64,000 nucleotides of DNA from Diplonema japonicum (Eukaryota; Euglenozoa; Diplonemea; Diplonemida; Diplonemidae): positions 496,001-560,000 of the forward strand of contig OZ025664.1 in the NCBI GenBank assembly GCA_964019335.1, written 5' to 3'. This document shows, one piece after another, positions 9,845 to 20,504 of this stretch (position 1 is its first letter; each line of letters starts with the position of its first letter). The position numbers and the translations under genes were made by a program. The notes beneath the pieces were generated by a model. It saw only the letters and a list, made by a program, of their open reading frames with translations. It ran no database searches and was not told the DNA's origin.

Positions 9845-11161
9845 ATGTCACTGAAAGTTACAAAATCCTTCACGCTGCCGAATGGAGTAGTTGTGCGCAA
9901 CAGGTTCGCTAAGGGCGCTATGACTGAGGGCCTTGCTGACCCAGACACGAACCTTCCCAACGAATCCCACTGTAGATTGTACAAGAGATGGGCTGAGGGC
10001 GGTCTGGGGATCTCAATCACGGGGAATGTTCAAGTCGACAACAGGTACATGGAGGCCCCCAGGAATGTTGTCCTGCAGGAAGGCACGGATCTCGAGAGCT
10101 TCAAAAAATGGGCCGTCGCCATGAAGACAGAAGGCTGCCTTGCCATCATGCAGGTCAGCCACCCGGGGAGGCAGTGCCCGACCTCTGTCACCACCAATCC
10201 CATAGCCCCCAGTGCCGTTGCCCTTGAAATGCCTGGCATGCCCTTTAAAATGTCACAGCTGATGTGCCGTGCTCCCAGAGAGATGACACAGGCCGACATC
10301 GACGAGGTCATCCAGCGCTTCACCACCGCAGCGGTGCTTGCCGAGAAGGCGGGCTTCGACGGTGTGCAGCTGCACGGTGCGCACGGGTACCTCCTCTCTG
10401 CGTTCCTGTCGCCGCTTACGAACCGGAGGAACGACCAATGGGGCGGTTCTGCGGAAAACCGCCGCAGGCTTCTACACACCATCATCAAGAGCGTCAGGGA
10501 GAATGTCTCTCCGAACTTCGTGTTGATGGTGAAGCTGAACAGCGCTGACTTCCAAAGAGGCGGGTTCGAAGAGGGAGAGTCCCTCAAGGTGCTTGCTTCA
10601 CTTGAGGGCGTTGGTGTCGATGCTGTCGAGATCAGCGGCGGGACCTACGAGCACATGGAGGCCCTGCAAGCCGTGAAGAAAGAGTCCACAAGAAAGAGGG
10701 AAGCGTTCTTCTTGGAATTCGCGAAGAAGGCACGCGAGGTGACCACCATCCCTGTGATGCTGACAGGGGGCTTCGCCAAGCTGGAGACAATGGAGGAGGC
10801 ATTGATACAGGATGTAGACTTCATTGGGATTGGAAGGCCGTTGTGTACCGATGTCAATGCGCCGCAGAAACTGATGTCTGGGGACATCAAGACAATGGAG
10901 AGGTTCGACCCCTGCACAGGCGTAGCTGCTATTGACGGGCCTTTCGGGGCCGCCGTGGGCACCTTGTGGCACCGTGAGCACCTCATCAACTTCAGCAAGG
11001 AGACCCCTGACCCAAACCTCGCTCCGAACTGCTGGTGGATCCTCAACTTCACCATGGTCGCAGTCTACATGTGGGACCCCATGAAGAACCGCAAGAAGAC
11101 TGCTTGTTACTCCGCCCTTGTCCTCGGTCTCTGTGCCGCCTTTGCCTATCTGAGAATGTGA
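9845..11161 (+). CDS. Old yellow enzyme family NADH:flavin oxidoreductase with C-terminal membrane tail
   Basis: 438 residues from the ATG at 9845. It has the FMN TIM-barrel signature of the OYE/NADH oxidase family: RFAKGAMTEG near the N-terminus, QVSHPGRQCP, GFDGVQLHGAHGYLLSAFLSP, then TNRRNDQWGGS.ENRRR and late IPVMLTGGF. These enzymes reduce activated alkenes or nitro compounds with NAD(P)H. After the barrel the protein ends in a hydrophobic stretch, ACYSALVLGLCAAFAYLRM, preceded by KNRKK, which looks like a C-terminal membrane anchor; that is unusual for the family. It lies directly downstream of the hybrid cluster protein gene, and both are redox enzymes. Confidence 0.88.
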   Translation: MSLKVTKSFTLPNGVVVRNRFAKGAMTEGLADPDTNLPNESHCRLYKRWAEGGLGISITGNVQVDNRYMEAPRNVVLQEGTDLESFKKWAVAMKTEGCLAIMQVSHPGRQCPTSVTTNPIAPSAVALEMPGMPFKMSQLMCRAPREMTQADIDEVIQRFTTAAVLAEKAGFDGVQLHGAHGYLLSAFLSPLTNRRNDQWGGSAENRRRLLHTIIKSVRENVSPNFVLMVKLNSADFQRGGFEEGESLKVLASLEGVGVDAVEISGGTYEHMEALQAVKKESTRKREAFFLEFAKKAREVTTIPVMLTGGFAKLETMEEALIQDVDFIGIGRPLCTDVNAPQKLMSGDIKTMERFDPCTGVAAIDGPFGAAVGTLWHREHLINFSKETPDPNLAPNCWWILNFTMVAVYMWDPMKNRKKTACYSALVLGLCAAFAYLRM

Positions 11162-11356
11162 GGAAAAAAAAAAAGAGAAAAAAAGGGGGTGGCAAAAAAA
11201 AAAAAAAGATTAAACTTCTGATGTCATACGGTTGTTTTCCTTTTTTTTTTTTTTTGCCTTTGTTTTTACTTTTTTTTTGTGAGTACGGGCATGCGGCTTT
11301 CGCTTTAGGAGTTGCATGTTAATTTGAGTTTTTTTTTTCTTTTTTTTTTTTTTTGG

Positions 11357-11415
11357 AAGGCAGCAAAACCTTTTGCGGGTCTAGTGCGTAACGACATCTC
11401 CCCTTAAAGCGGGTT
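11357..11415. repeat. Dispersed module A, copy 1
   Basis: About 59 bp beginning GGCAGCAAAACC and containing GCGTAACGACATCTCCCCTT. It aligns with 24924-24982 with few mismatches and one small gap. It has no open frame and may be a small RNA or a transposon relic. Confidence 0.5.
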
Positions 11416-11549
11416 GTTTTCAGAAAAGTCCGAACAGGGGTAACATAGATCGCATTTGGCTTGGGGCAAAAGAAAAAAGATGCCCACCTACCGCGGAAAT
11501 GTTTTTTTTCCCCCTACATACGCATCAATTCCTTTTTTCAACTCCCTGA

Positions 11550-11587
11550 ACAGTGAGCACCCCCATGCACACTGAAATTTTATCGAG
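11550..11587. repeat. Dispersed module B, copy 1
   Basis: About 38 bp: CAGTGAGC, spacer, GCACACTG, then AAATTTTATCGAG. CAGTG and CACTG can pair as a hairpin. It matches 24841-24876. The AAATTTTAT stretch after the hairpin vaguely resembles an Sm site, but this is weak. Confidence 0.4.
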
Positions 11588-11950
11588 TTTCAAGTACAAT
11601 TGGAGCAAAAAAATGATAGTTAGAACTTGTCGTTCGTGCGGCGTGCAAAAAGAATTAATTCTACTTTATAAGAGTTTACATTGTTCTCTTTGCTCGAACC
11701 AAAACAACAAGTTTCAAAAAAAGCTATTATCTCTTCATTGCCACCAACAATTTCTGCTACTTGTACCCCCCCCTACCCCCCGGATTTTATTTTCTACAAA
11801 AAAAAAAGGAACCAAAAGAAGGTGAGACTCTTCTTGGCATCCGTTCCCCTTTCTTTCTTCGCCCAACTTGACGTCCCATCGAAGCAAAGCGTATCCCCTT
11901 CTCACTTTAGTATCACGTGAATATGCACTACCCCCAACAGGCGTGGCCCT

Positions 11951-13107
11951 ATGGATGAAGACTTGACGGTATTGGGTCAGTTTTTCGATGAACGGAGCCA
12001 ACTTGTTAAGAAGAAAATTCGCATGCTACAAGAACTGAACAAAGCAGGCGGCGAAACTGGATCGCCGGCCTTTAGCACGGCACACCACTGGAATGAAGAA
12101 GAGTTGCTCGAAAAGAAAAAAGAGGCGGAGGAGAGCCTCAAGCGCGAGGGCCGTGCAAGAAAATTACACCTACAACGGGAAATAGGGATGCTGCAATCCC
12201 AAACCGAGGCGCTGAAAGCACCGCAAAAGATAGGTGTTGTGATACACGCGGAAACACACGCAGAGGGGTTCCGTGCTCTCTTCCTCTCCAGCAACGTCGA
12301 GCTGCGTTTCTTCGTCGTCCCGCAATCGTGCAACAGAGACACTATCCAACATTCAACGCTGCCTGTCATAGTAGGCTGGTGCCCGGATGTGATCGTTTTC
12401 GAAGTGATGCCTGGGGCACGGCAGGACACAGGCGGCCCTTCCCTCATACCATGTATAGGCGGTGCAGTGAGGCATGTAATCTGCGTGGTGCATGGGGGTG
12501 ATAATGAGACGCGTACTGCCATCAGTTTAGGCTGCAGGCTCCTCCTTCGGCCTCCTCTTAACCAGCAGTCTGTTGAGTCTCTTCTCCGCCGTCTGAGAGA
12601 GTCCACCCCACCTGGCCCCTTCACCCCTCCCCGGCACATGCGGAAGACCCCCCCTACACGAACACCGCCCATCCCCGCTATGACATGTTCGCCTTCGCCT
12701 TACAGGGCCATACCTGTGCCTGCAGCTACTCCTGTGCCCGTGCCGGTGGCTTGTGATGTGGGTGATGGGTTTAACAACACAACACCTGTGCGTGTGAGCC
12801 CCCGGGTTGTGGTGTCGACATCGGGGGATACTTCAGACGCCCCGATATTCAATGAAAAACCACCCAGGGAGAAAAGCAATTCTCCCGGGAAGGTATTTTT
12901 TTTTTTTTTTGGAAGGGAAAAAAAAAAAAAAAGGATGCGCTAGTGGTGAGCCCCGACCAGGTCCCGAAGTTCGCGCATTTTTTTGCGGAAAGGGACGAGA
13001 AATGGAAGGCGGCAACAGCGGACCTCATGGCAGAGGTGACCAACCTGCGTGCCGAGCTGCAGAAGGCCAACGACCTCAACGACATGCTGATGGAAAAGGT
13101 TGGCTGA
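11951..13107 (+). CDS. Coiled-coil protein with degenerate receiver-like domain
   Basis: Exons 11951-12892 and 12934-13107, 371 residues, joined over a 41-nt intron (GTATTT, T-run then A-run, AAAG); without splicing the frame ends in homopolymer translation. Residues 1-90 are a charged coiled coil. Residues about 95-215 look like a response-regulator receiver fold: PDVIVFEVMPG (phospho-acceptor position Glu rather than Asp), alternating beta strands, HVICVVHGG, and AISLGCRLLLRPPLNQQSVESLLRRL, where the usual Lys-Pro is Arg-Pro. It is therefore likely a non-phosphorylated pseudo-receiver. Residues 220-310 are Pro/Thr-rich. The C-terminus (after the intron) is again coiled coil. The receiver call is by pattern only and could be wrong. 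Confidence 0.6.
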
Positions 13108-13257
13108 AGGAGAGGATACAAAAGACTTTTTACTTTTCCTCTCTCTTATTGTACTTTGATGTGTATCCTGTACCCCACCCCCCTTTTTTTTTGGTGAAAA
13201 ATAAATCTTTACGTTAAGTCTTACTTCCAGAGGGGGTGGTTTGAGAAAGAAAGGCAG

Positions 13258-13518
13258 ATGGGTGAGAAACGAGAGGGCATTTGCGGGAAGGCCGCGCCCG
13301 CCAACCCCTTCTGGGACGCTGTGGTTCCATTCACCTTCTCGAAACCCGAGCCAGACGCGTCTAAATTTGCACAGAAATGGTTTGATGGAACAGGTGGCGA
13401 ACCGGACAGCGGGAGCCCTGATGAGCTGGTGCTGAAGATGAAGGCGAGGTTTGAAGAAAGGAACGCCGAGCACCTTGAAAAATACCCCCTTGGGAACATA
13501 GTAGAAAAAAAGGTTTTG

Positions 13519-13555
<37 letters not shown>

Positions 13556-14076
13556 GCAGATGGGGGTACGCCATAAAAACCCCCGAGCAGTCGCAACTCC
13601 CGTTTTCTCCGATTTTAAGCGAGCCGAGTACGTTCCAGGTTATGATTACATGAAGTATGGAGGGGAAAAAAAAAAAAAAAAGAAAAAAAAAAATCCCCCA
13701 GGTTGAACAGATTCCGGTTGGACCAGTGGAATCATTGTGTAGGCAGTCTTGGGGCTGAACACGATACTTGCAGAAAGGCCGAATGGTACTACCGCACAAT
13801 GTCCATATCCCCCATCATGTCATTTTACGAGGAGATGGAGGAGCTAGGGCACTTCGATACATCACGGATGTGGGGCGTGAAAAACAGAAGGAGGTGTGTG
13901 GAAAAAAAAAAAAAAAAAAAGAAGAAAAAAAAAAAAACAGTTTTATACCGGTTTACCAACCTGTTAAGATGAATATCCCTGGTGCATATGAATATTATCG
14001 CTCGAAGCATTACTTGGACAACTTCGATGCTGAAGGCGACGGTGAAATCGCGAGTCCGATATGCTACGTTGAATAG
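13258..14076 (+). CDS. Four-exon protein of unknown function, about 225 residues
   Basis: Exons 13258-13512, 13560-13654, 13702-13893 and 13941-14076 give one continuous frame of 225 codons. Intron 1 may instead begin at 13501 (GTAGAA), which would drop four residues; both choices keep frame. Introns 2 and 3 (GTATGG, GTGTGT) are A-runs of 47 nt. The product has no signal peptide. Its middle carries two cysteines ten residues apart in QWNHCVGSLGAEHDTCRKAEWYYR, a spacing reminiscent of intermembrane-space proteins but not the exact CX9C form. I do not recognise the family; a small mitochondrial subunit is only a guess. A pyrimidine tract ending CTTCCAG at 13211 lies 46 bp before the ATG. Confidence 0.6.
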
Positions 14077-14499
14077 TGTTCAATTACTTTTTTTTTTTTT
14101 TTTTTTTTTTACTACCACGATTATTCGGTTTTTCTAGTGTCACTTTTTTTTTTCTTTTTTTTTTTTTCCAAAGATCTGATGTATTATAAGTTTTTTTTTT
14201 TTGTGTGTGTGTTTTTTTTTTTTTCCCTTCTTATTTGTGCTGTTTTGTTTTCTTTTTTTCTTTTTTGGGATCCATTTTTTTTTTTATACTTCAAGTGTTT
14301 TCTTTTTTTATGTAATTTTTCTTTCTCCACTCGTTCCCTCCCCCCCCCCTTTTTTTTCCCCTACGTCCCTCCCCATTCAATACCCTTTCTTAACTTTGAG
14401 TTATTCTCTCCCCCCCCTCCCCCTCTTTCTAGAAAGGTTTATTTTGGTGTCTTTTTTTTCCTTCACCAAATATCTATCAAAAGAAAAAAGAAAAAAAAA
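14077..14499. other. Pyrimidine-rich spacer
   Basis: Almost entirely T and C runs, ending CTTTCTAG at 14432, then a 67-bp leader turning A-rich before the ATG at 14500. It reads as a low-complexity extension of the next gene's frame and is not considered coding. Confidence 0.6.
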
Positions 14500-16128
14500 A
14501 TGTCAACAAAAATCAAAGAAATCTTCGCACTAATTGATGCCGATGGAGGGGGAAGTATCACGACAGCAGAAGTGATGGTGTTTGTAAGCAGTCTGAAGAT
14601 GGACATCAGCGAGGACGAGGTGGACACGATGGTGAACAACAGAGACGATGATGGCAATGGGGAAATCGATGAAGACGAGTTCTGCGGCCTTGCAGAAGAA
14701 CTAGTAGACAAAATTGGCTTGCCCATAGAAGAAATGGTAGGGCTCTTCTGCACGTGGTGCTATGAAGATCTCTTTGCAAGACTGAAGGAAGACGCCACAG
14801 AAAAAACAATCCGAATGACAGAACTGCGATCCCTTCTAGAATCCATGAGCACCAATCTATCTGACGAGGACCTCAGAAAACTCTTCTCAGAACATGACGA
14901 CGATGGCTCCGGCACCATCGACGCCACAGAATTCGTCGGTATTGCAAAATCCCTGGGAAACACACTTCCAATATCTAAAATCGTGCACGGGTTTACCAAA
15001 GCTCGCGAACAGTCAAAAGCACGAATGGCGATGTTGAAGGGAAAGTTCCATGATTCAGCACCGGTACAACCCTTGACAACACCATCTATCCCACCCGTTG
15101 CTGAAGCGAAACCCTGTCAAAACTGCCCAATCCTACAAGCGGAGATAGACAGGCTCAAACTGGAACTGGAAACCGAACGCGCCGAGAAAGAAAAAATGAA
15201 CGAAACGATCACCGTGTTGGAAAAGAAAGCCAACGCGAAGCCCAAGACTAAACGTGCTCGGTCTACTACACCAGCAGTGTGTCCTAAATGTGCCAAACAC
15301 GAAGAAGGGAGTTCTCTTGAATCGCAGATATGGTCGCTTCAGACCGCCCTGGAAATACGTGGGAGGGAAATGGAAGCTTGGAGGGCGAAACTATTACAAT
15401 ATTCGAAAGAAGTCGACCCTTTAAACCACAACCTCGCAGAGAGAATGCGATCCGGTGCGGTTCACATCACGGAATCGTTTGAACGGGAAACACACGCGCT
15501 GCTTGGCGACACTCTTCAAAACGTTTTGAAGAGAAAAAAAAGCACGGCACCGAGGCCTCCTTCGCAAGTCGTGATAAGAGAGGAGGTGGTGAGGGAAGTC
15601 GAGGTGGGTGGGAGACAAATTGAAACATTGAAAGCGGAGAAGAATAAATACAAGGAAATAGCTGTTCAGTGGAAAGCCCATTCTGAAGTGAAGCAGAAGG
15701 AGGTCGCCTCGCTTCGCGAACAGCTTCGAAAAGCACAGGATGCTATAGTTTCGTCAGCAGGTGTCGGGTACGAGAAGGATATTCAACTGCAGAAAACAAC
15801 TAGGAATCTTGATATTATCTTGAAGTCTGTTCCTGCATCGTCGCCACCTTGCATGCGGTCCATATCTCCTTTCTCCTCTTCTCCGCAGACGCGTAGCCCG
15901 TCAGCTTCCCCAATCACTGCTGTGCACTACCAAACTGCACAGCAACACCTCTCTCAGATTCAGCGGAACAACTCTCGTTCCCCTTCGCCCTGTTACGCCG
16001 GCCCTGTCCCTGACCTTTCAACTGCGCCCTTAGGTGTGCGTGCTACAATCGTCAGTGCCCTTCGATCGCCTTCTGCGGGCCCCCGAGAAGCCCCTCCTGC
16101 TTATGCGGGCGGTTTCGCACGAAGATAA
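14500..16128 (+). CDS. EF-hand / coiled-coil protein
   Basis: 542 residues. Three EF-hand calcium loops are clear: DADGGGSITTAEV (residues 13-25), DDDGNGEIDEDEF (about 49-61) and DDDGSGTIDATEF (about 133-145); a fourth site between them is degenerate. Coiled coil follows from about 215 to 440, with two CxxC pairs flanking its start (CQNC and CPKC). The last 100 residues are Ser/Pro-rich with SPSP-type repeats. The layout is that of a calcium-responsive scaffold, for example cytoskeletal, which is inference. The upstream in-frame extension is T-run translation; the ATG at 14500 sits at the end of an A-run leader. Confidence 0.85.
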   Translation: MSTKIKEIFALIDADGGGSITTAEVMVFVSSLKMDISEDEVDTMVNNRDDDGNGEIDEDEFCGLAEELVDKIGLPIEEMVGLFCTWCYEDLFARLKEDATEKTIRMTELRSLLESMSTNLSDEDLRKLFSEHDDDGSGTIDATEFVGIAKSLGNTLPISKIVHGFTKAREQSKARMAMLKGKFHDSAPVQPLTTPSIPPVAEAKPCQNCPILQAEIDRLKLELETERAEKEKMNETITVLEKKANAKPKTKRARSTTPAVCPKCAKHEEGSSLESQIWSLQTALEIRGREMEAWRAKLLQYSKEVDPLNHNLAERMRSGAVHITESFERETHALLGDTLQNVLKRKKSTAPRPPSQVVIREEVVREVEVGGRQIETLKAEKNKYKEIAVQWKAHSEVKQKEVASLREQLRKAQDAIVSSAGVGYEKDIQLQKTTRNLDIILKSVPASSPPCMRSISPFSSSPQTRSPSASPITAVHYQTAQQHLSQIQRNNSRSPSPCYAGPVPDLSTAPLGVRATIVSALRSPSAGPREAPPAYAGGFARR

Positions 16129-16721
16129 GGAGAATTTTCTTTTTGTTTATTCTCCCTTTTTTTTTTTTCTTCTTTTGTTGTATTCTTCTTTCCTTTGTTA
16201 GTGTCAATTTTAGGGGAAGGGTAAAAAAAAGAAAAAGAAACAAATAGAGGCGGGGGGGAAAAAAAGTTGTCATCCTCCCTCTTTTTTTTTTTTTTTTTTT
16301 CGTTCTGTACTTTTTCCTCGTCCGATAATTTATATTTTCCCTCCCTTCCGCTGCGAGGGTAAAAAAAAGAAGAAGAAATTCATTTTTGCTGTTTGAACAA
16401 AAAAAGAAAAAAGCGCTGCCCCCCCCCCCCCCCCCCCCCTTCCGCAAAACTCGTTTCGCATCTTATTTCGTACCGTGTACATTGTTTTCAGCCCCCGTAT
16501 ACACTTCAGTGGGAAGACGCAAAACCCACTGTTTTTTCTTCTTTCCCCCCCCCACCTTCTTTTTGTTTGCAAAGAGCGTAGATAGAAGCCGTTGGTAACA
16601 GGCACCTACCATTCTTGCACGACCAGTACTATTAAAAAACGATTTTTTTTTTTTTTTTTACATCCTTTTGCAATTTTTTTTTTTGCGAAATTCTTACAGA
16701 CAGGGAGCGAGGAGAGGCAAG
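16129..16721. other. Homopolymer-rich spacer
   Basis: A, T and C runs (C run of about 19 near 16421-16439). It ends in a pyrimidine tract and TTCTTACAG at 16699, an acceptor-like site 22 bp before the next ATG. No gene seen. Confidence 0.55.
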
Positions 16722-19700
16722 ATGGAGGAGCTCTCTGAAGTAGAGAAGCAGATGAAGGCGATCATCTACAGCTACGATAAGGTGGAACAGGTGATCTGCC
16801 AGCTGAACGGGTTGATCGCGTCTCTGGAATGGCCGTTAGAGTCGGGGGAGCAGGGGAGGACCTTCCAGGACATCTTTAAGAAGAACGGCTTCGAATGGTT
16901 CAAACTGCTGTGCGATAAGCTGACAGGAGTTGAGAAGGGTGACCGGGTTTGGAGGGACTTCGACTTTGCAGGAAGCTGGCTGGACCTGGCCAGCGACCAT
17001 CAGGTGGGTGTGGGCATCACCAAGGAGCTGGTTGAGCTACTCCACCCCCACGGCCGCTTTATGACATACCTGCACCACCTCTCAGATGTCAAGAAGGTCA
17101 CAGAACACTGGGCACAGGTCTGCCGCGGGCAAGACCCCGACACCCCTTCCGGCAACTATGTAGCCTTCCCCTTCAGCTTCTTCCCTACTTCGACACAGCA
17201 CAGCTGGTACAAAAACTGGCGGCAAGCTCTTGTTGGCGCGGTGCCCCCTACCACTTCCCGCCATGCACCTACGACACCTTTCTATTACCAGCCCAACTGG
17301 TGCCCAATCAGCAGGGACATCCCCTTCCACACGCAAAACGGCACCATCACAGAGGTCCTTGTGACCCCCTTCTCCTACTTCATGCTGCGCTACGGCATCT
17401 TTCTCTACAAACGGATAGAGATCAACTCATCCACCGACTTCATCCCCAAGAATGACGTGCTAGACTCCGTCGTCTCGCAAGGCAGCAGGCTGCGACGCGG
17501 TGCCGCTGTGTTGTCCAGCATCACCAAGAAGCTCCGGAAAGAAGAGCATGAGAGAGACGGGGCTGAGGAAACGCGCACTCAGCGCGAGTTCAAGCTCACA
17601 AGCACCGCTGATATAATACCAGGGTACTGCACTCTGTTCGACTTGTTCCAGACGCACTACGTCCCAGCGCCAGGGCAGCCTTTCTTGCAACCTTTTGTCA
17701 GCGCTAAATACCAGAAGATGCTCACTTACATCCTTAACCAGGACGTGGGCTACCGCATAGAGACTATCCCTCACTACTGCGGCGCGCAGTTTGTTACCAT
17801 ACTAAGCGAGGTGTGGCCTAGGGGAATGGTGGACCTTTGGAACCTTGTCCAGAACCCCCCTCCCGAGCCGCCTAAGGTAAAAGGCCCCGAAGGAGTGCCC
17901 AGCAGTCTGAACGTGAAAGAAGATCTTGCCGCAGAGGACCTTCGCTGCCGTGCCATCATCCTCGTGCAGCCCCTCACGGCTTTGATGAAAGCTGTGCAGT
18001 ATCATGAATACCTTCGAACAATGACAGCAGTCCCTGCCTTCAACAAGCACTGCGGCGCACGGACCACTGCACTGCAGAAGCTGATCCTGCCCCCCACAAC
18101 GTGCAGAGATTTCCGTGCGAGTACTATCCAGCTGATCCACCTGATCCTGAGCATGGCAAACGGGACGTGCGGGGACCAGACGCGGTTCGGGTCGAGCCGC
18201 CTAGTCCCGCTGCTGGAGACGATGTCGCTGTGGACATCTGTCCTGTCGCCCTACAGAGTGGCAGCGGTTAGGCTGCAAGAGGTGTCCGATGACAAGAGCG
18301 AAACGGTAGTGACCCCAGTGGCAGGAAGGGGGTATACCCCGTATCTATGGTGGCTGAATGTTCCAGACGGGCAGCAACGGCCTACAGAGCTGCAGTCCCC
18401 CGCCGCACGATTCGTGCGGAGCTTCATTGAAGTGATAGATGCGCTGGCAACGGTAGCAAACGTCGAGCTGCTGGCGTGTCTCCCGAGGAAGGGGTCTGTC
18501 CTCCTCCGTGATGTGGCTTGGGTGCGATGCCACCACAAAGAACTCTCAATGCTGATCAATCAAGTGAGCCAGGACACGGAGCTGCAAGCAAAGGCCAACA
18601 CTGCTGTCCAATCAGTAGCAGCCCTATGCAATTTGCCCCTGCCACCCGCCGGCTGCGGGCTCGCCTTGTTGCACGACGCCGAGATGATCCTCTGCGGCGG
18701 GCCTTTCCTTGCCGACTGGGAGGTCGAGGACCAGAGCAACATAGGCATGAAACCCACGTTACTGAAGCGGCCCTTCTGCCTCAGGACATTAGAGTTCTTC
18801 AGCAGCTTCACAAAAGGAGCGAGCTATGCACTGACATACTTTGATTACATACGAGCGAGCACTTTGAACTTCCTGAGCATTGCGAACAACATCACGACGA
18901 GCATCAAGCCTGGCCCCCTCCCTCTGGAGTATGCCTCTAGTGCGATGTGGCGCGAGACTAGAGAACTATTGAAGATGATGATGCACAACCAACTGCCGCA
19001 GAGGGAAGTGGTGTGGCGGCACTACGTAAAGGAGAACCAAGAGGCGTACGTGGTGCTGTTCTGCGACCTTGTGGACTACATGCAGAGCGAGTTTGTGCGG
19101 AACGACAACGCGTGCACGGAGGCGGTACTGCTGTCCTTCTACAGGATCCTGACGTGCATCACAGACCCGACAGTCAGGGCAGAGGACCCGTACGCCCCAA
19201 GGGGGTTCCAAGGGCAGCCAGGACAACAACAGGCGGCTGCATACTTCCTCCCAGCAGAGACATGGCCCACAAGTGCGCATGGGTTCAAGCACTACGAGAC
19301 GAAGATATCGCGGCTGGTTATGGACTTGAGATGGCGGATGGAGCGGACTCAGGAAGGAGCCGACGTGTCGCCTGTGCCGGTGCTGCTGTACGAAGAGATT
19401 ATCGTGATGCTGATGATGCTCGTGCCGGCTGTGCACCAACGCGTAGAGGAGATGGAGAAGGCGGAAAAGCTAGGCGAGCCGTACGTCTCAGACAGCAACA
19501 CAGCGACAGGCCAGCACAGCAGACTGCAATACCAGACCGACTACGACAATGGTTACCAGCTGAACGAGTCCGGGCGGCATAAGGTACTGTCTACTGGAAC
19601 ACCATTTGAGTTCAAGGACATGAGACAGAAGGGCGGGAACTTCATTGAGCTCAACGGCCCCGAGTCCGCGTGGCGGCATCTGGCATCAAAGCTGCCTGCC

Positions 19701-20405
19701 GACCTTCGAAGGCGGTACTTCCCCTACAAACGGCCGCCTTCGTCAAACGAAGTGAAGTGGGTGCTTAAGATAACGAAGAAGCTCGATACTTTGGTATGGC
19801 TTACAATGAATATGGGTTGAAACTCTATCTACAGGTCTTCACCACTCTAGACAGCCTCCACGCGCAGGGGTTGATTGGTAAGGTGCTGGACATTGCATGG
19901 GTCAACGAAGCAACAGGAGAACTCCTGCCGGAGGAGATTTCAAGCTTGATCGAACAGGTAAGAGAACGAAGAAAAAAAAACAAGAAAAGTAAAAAAAAAA
20001 TAATAATAGGGGCAAACCGCGGCATCCGGAGGGAAATCAGGAAAAACTCTTAAAATCCAGCAAGAGGAGGGCGTTACTGAGGTTGACTTGCGACAAAGAT
20101 GGGTGCGGCCTGCAGAAGGGGCAGGTTATATGGTGTCAAGGTATGCGAAAAGAAAAATCGAATACAAAAAAAAAAAATCTCCAGGAAAATTCTCGACCCC
20201 CCCAGCACCCGCCCAATCGCGAAAGACTCCATCTTCACCTTCGCCTCGTTCCTCGTCTTCTACCTTTACTTTTATTACACCTGGATCCTCTATCTCTGTG
20301 GCGCAGTCTGCACAGGGTGCTATGCCGTTGCATCCCAGCGAAGGATGGTCGTCCCCGCTACTCCAATGTGAGTCGTCCCCCTCCCCTGTCCTAAGTCCCT
20401 CTTAG
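16722..20405 (+). CDS. Large protein of unknown function, about 1196 residues
   Basis: Exons 16722-19793, 19835-19957 and 20010-20405. Intron 1 (41 nt, GTATGG) and intron 2 (52 nt, GTAAGA...ATAATAG) are placed by frame; both exon joins are in phase 0. The body is a mostly helical globular protein with no signal peptide, no membrane span and no nucleotide-binding motif that I can see. Dimensions and composition recall large scaffold subunits of actin- or vesicle-associated complexes, but I could not match it to CYFIP, NCKAP1, strumpellin or SWIP. The C-terminal 75 residues are Ser/Pro-rich. A further 44-nt candidate intron at 20142-20185 would switch the tail to a hydrophobic frame ending at 20371; the unspliced Ser/Pro tail is preferred. 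Confidence 0.6.
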
Positions 20406-20504
20406 ATGATCACAGTGTGTTTAATATTTTCATATTTGAAAAAAAAGGGGTTCTTTTTGTGTTTCTACGATGTATCATAGGGGAGGAAAAAAGGGGGAAA
20501 CAAA

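Larger units (their letters stand above)
11162..11950. other. Intergenic region with two dispersed-repeat modules
   Basis: A/T runs followed by mixed sequence from 11355 to 11930. It contains modules A and B, which recur at 24841-24982 in the opposite order (listed separately). The rest shows no gene. Confidence 0.5.

Noticed and set aside
13099-13211. Intron joining the receiver-like gene to the next gene (GTTGGC...TTCCAG)
   Set aside because: The donor is weak and the acceptor is equally explained as the 5' acceptor of the gene starting at 13258; a fused protein is possible but unsupported.
14137-14499. Hydrophobic N-terminal extension of the EF-hand protein
   Set aside because: Phe-rich translation of T-runs, with a better ATG after the acceptor-like site at 14432.
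16722-20405. Assignment of the 1196-residue protein to CYFIP, NCKAP1, strumpellin or SWIP
   Set aside because: Length fits, but recalled family patterns could not be aligned with the sequence.
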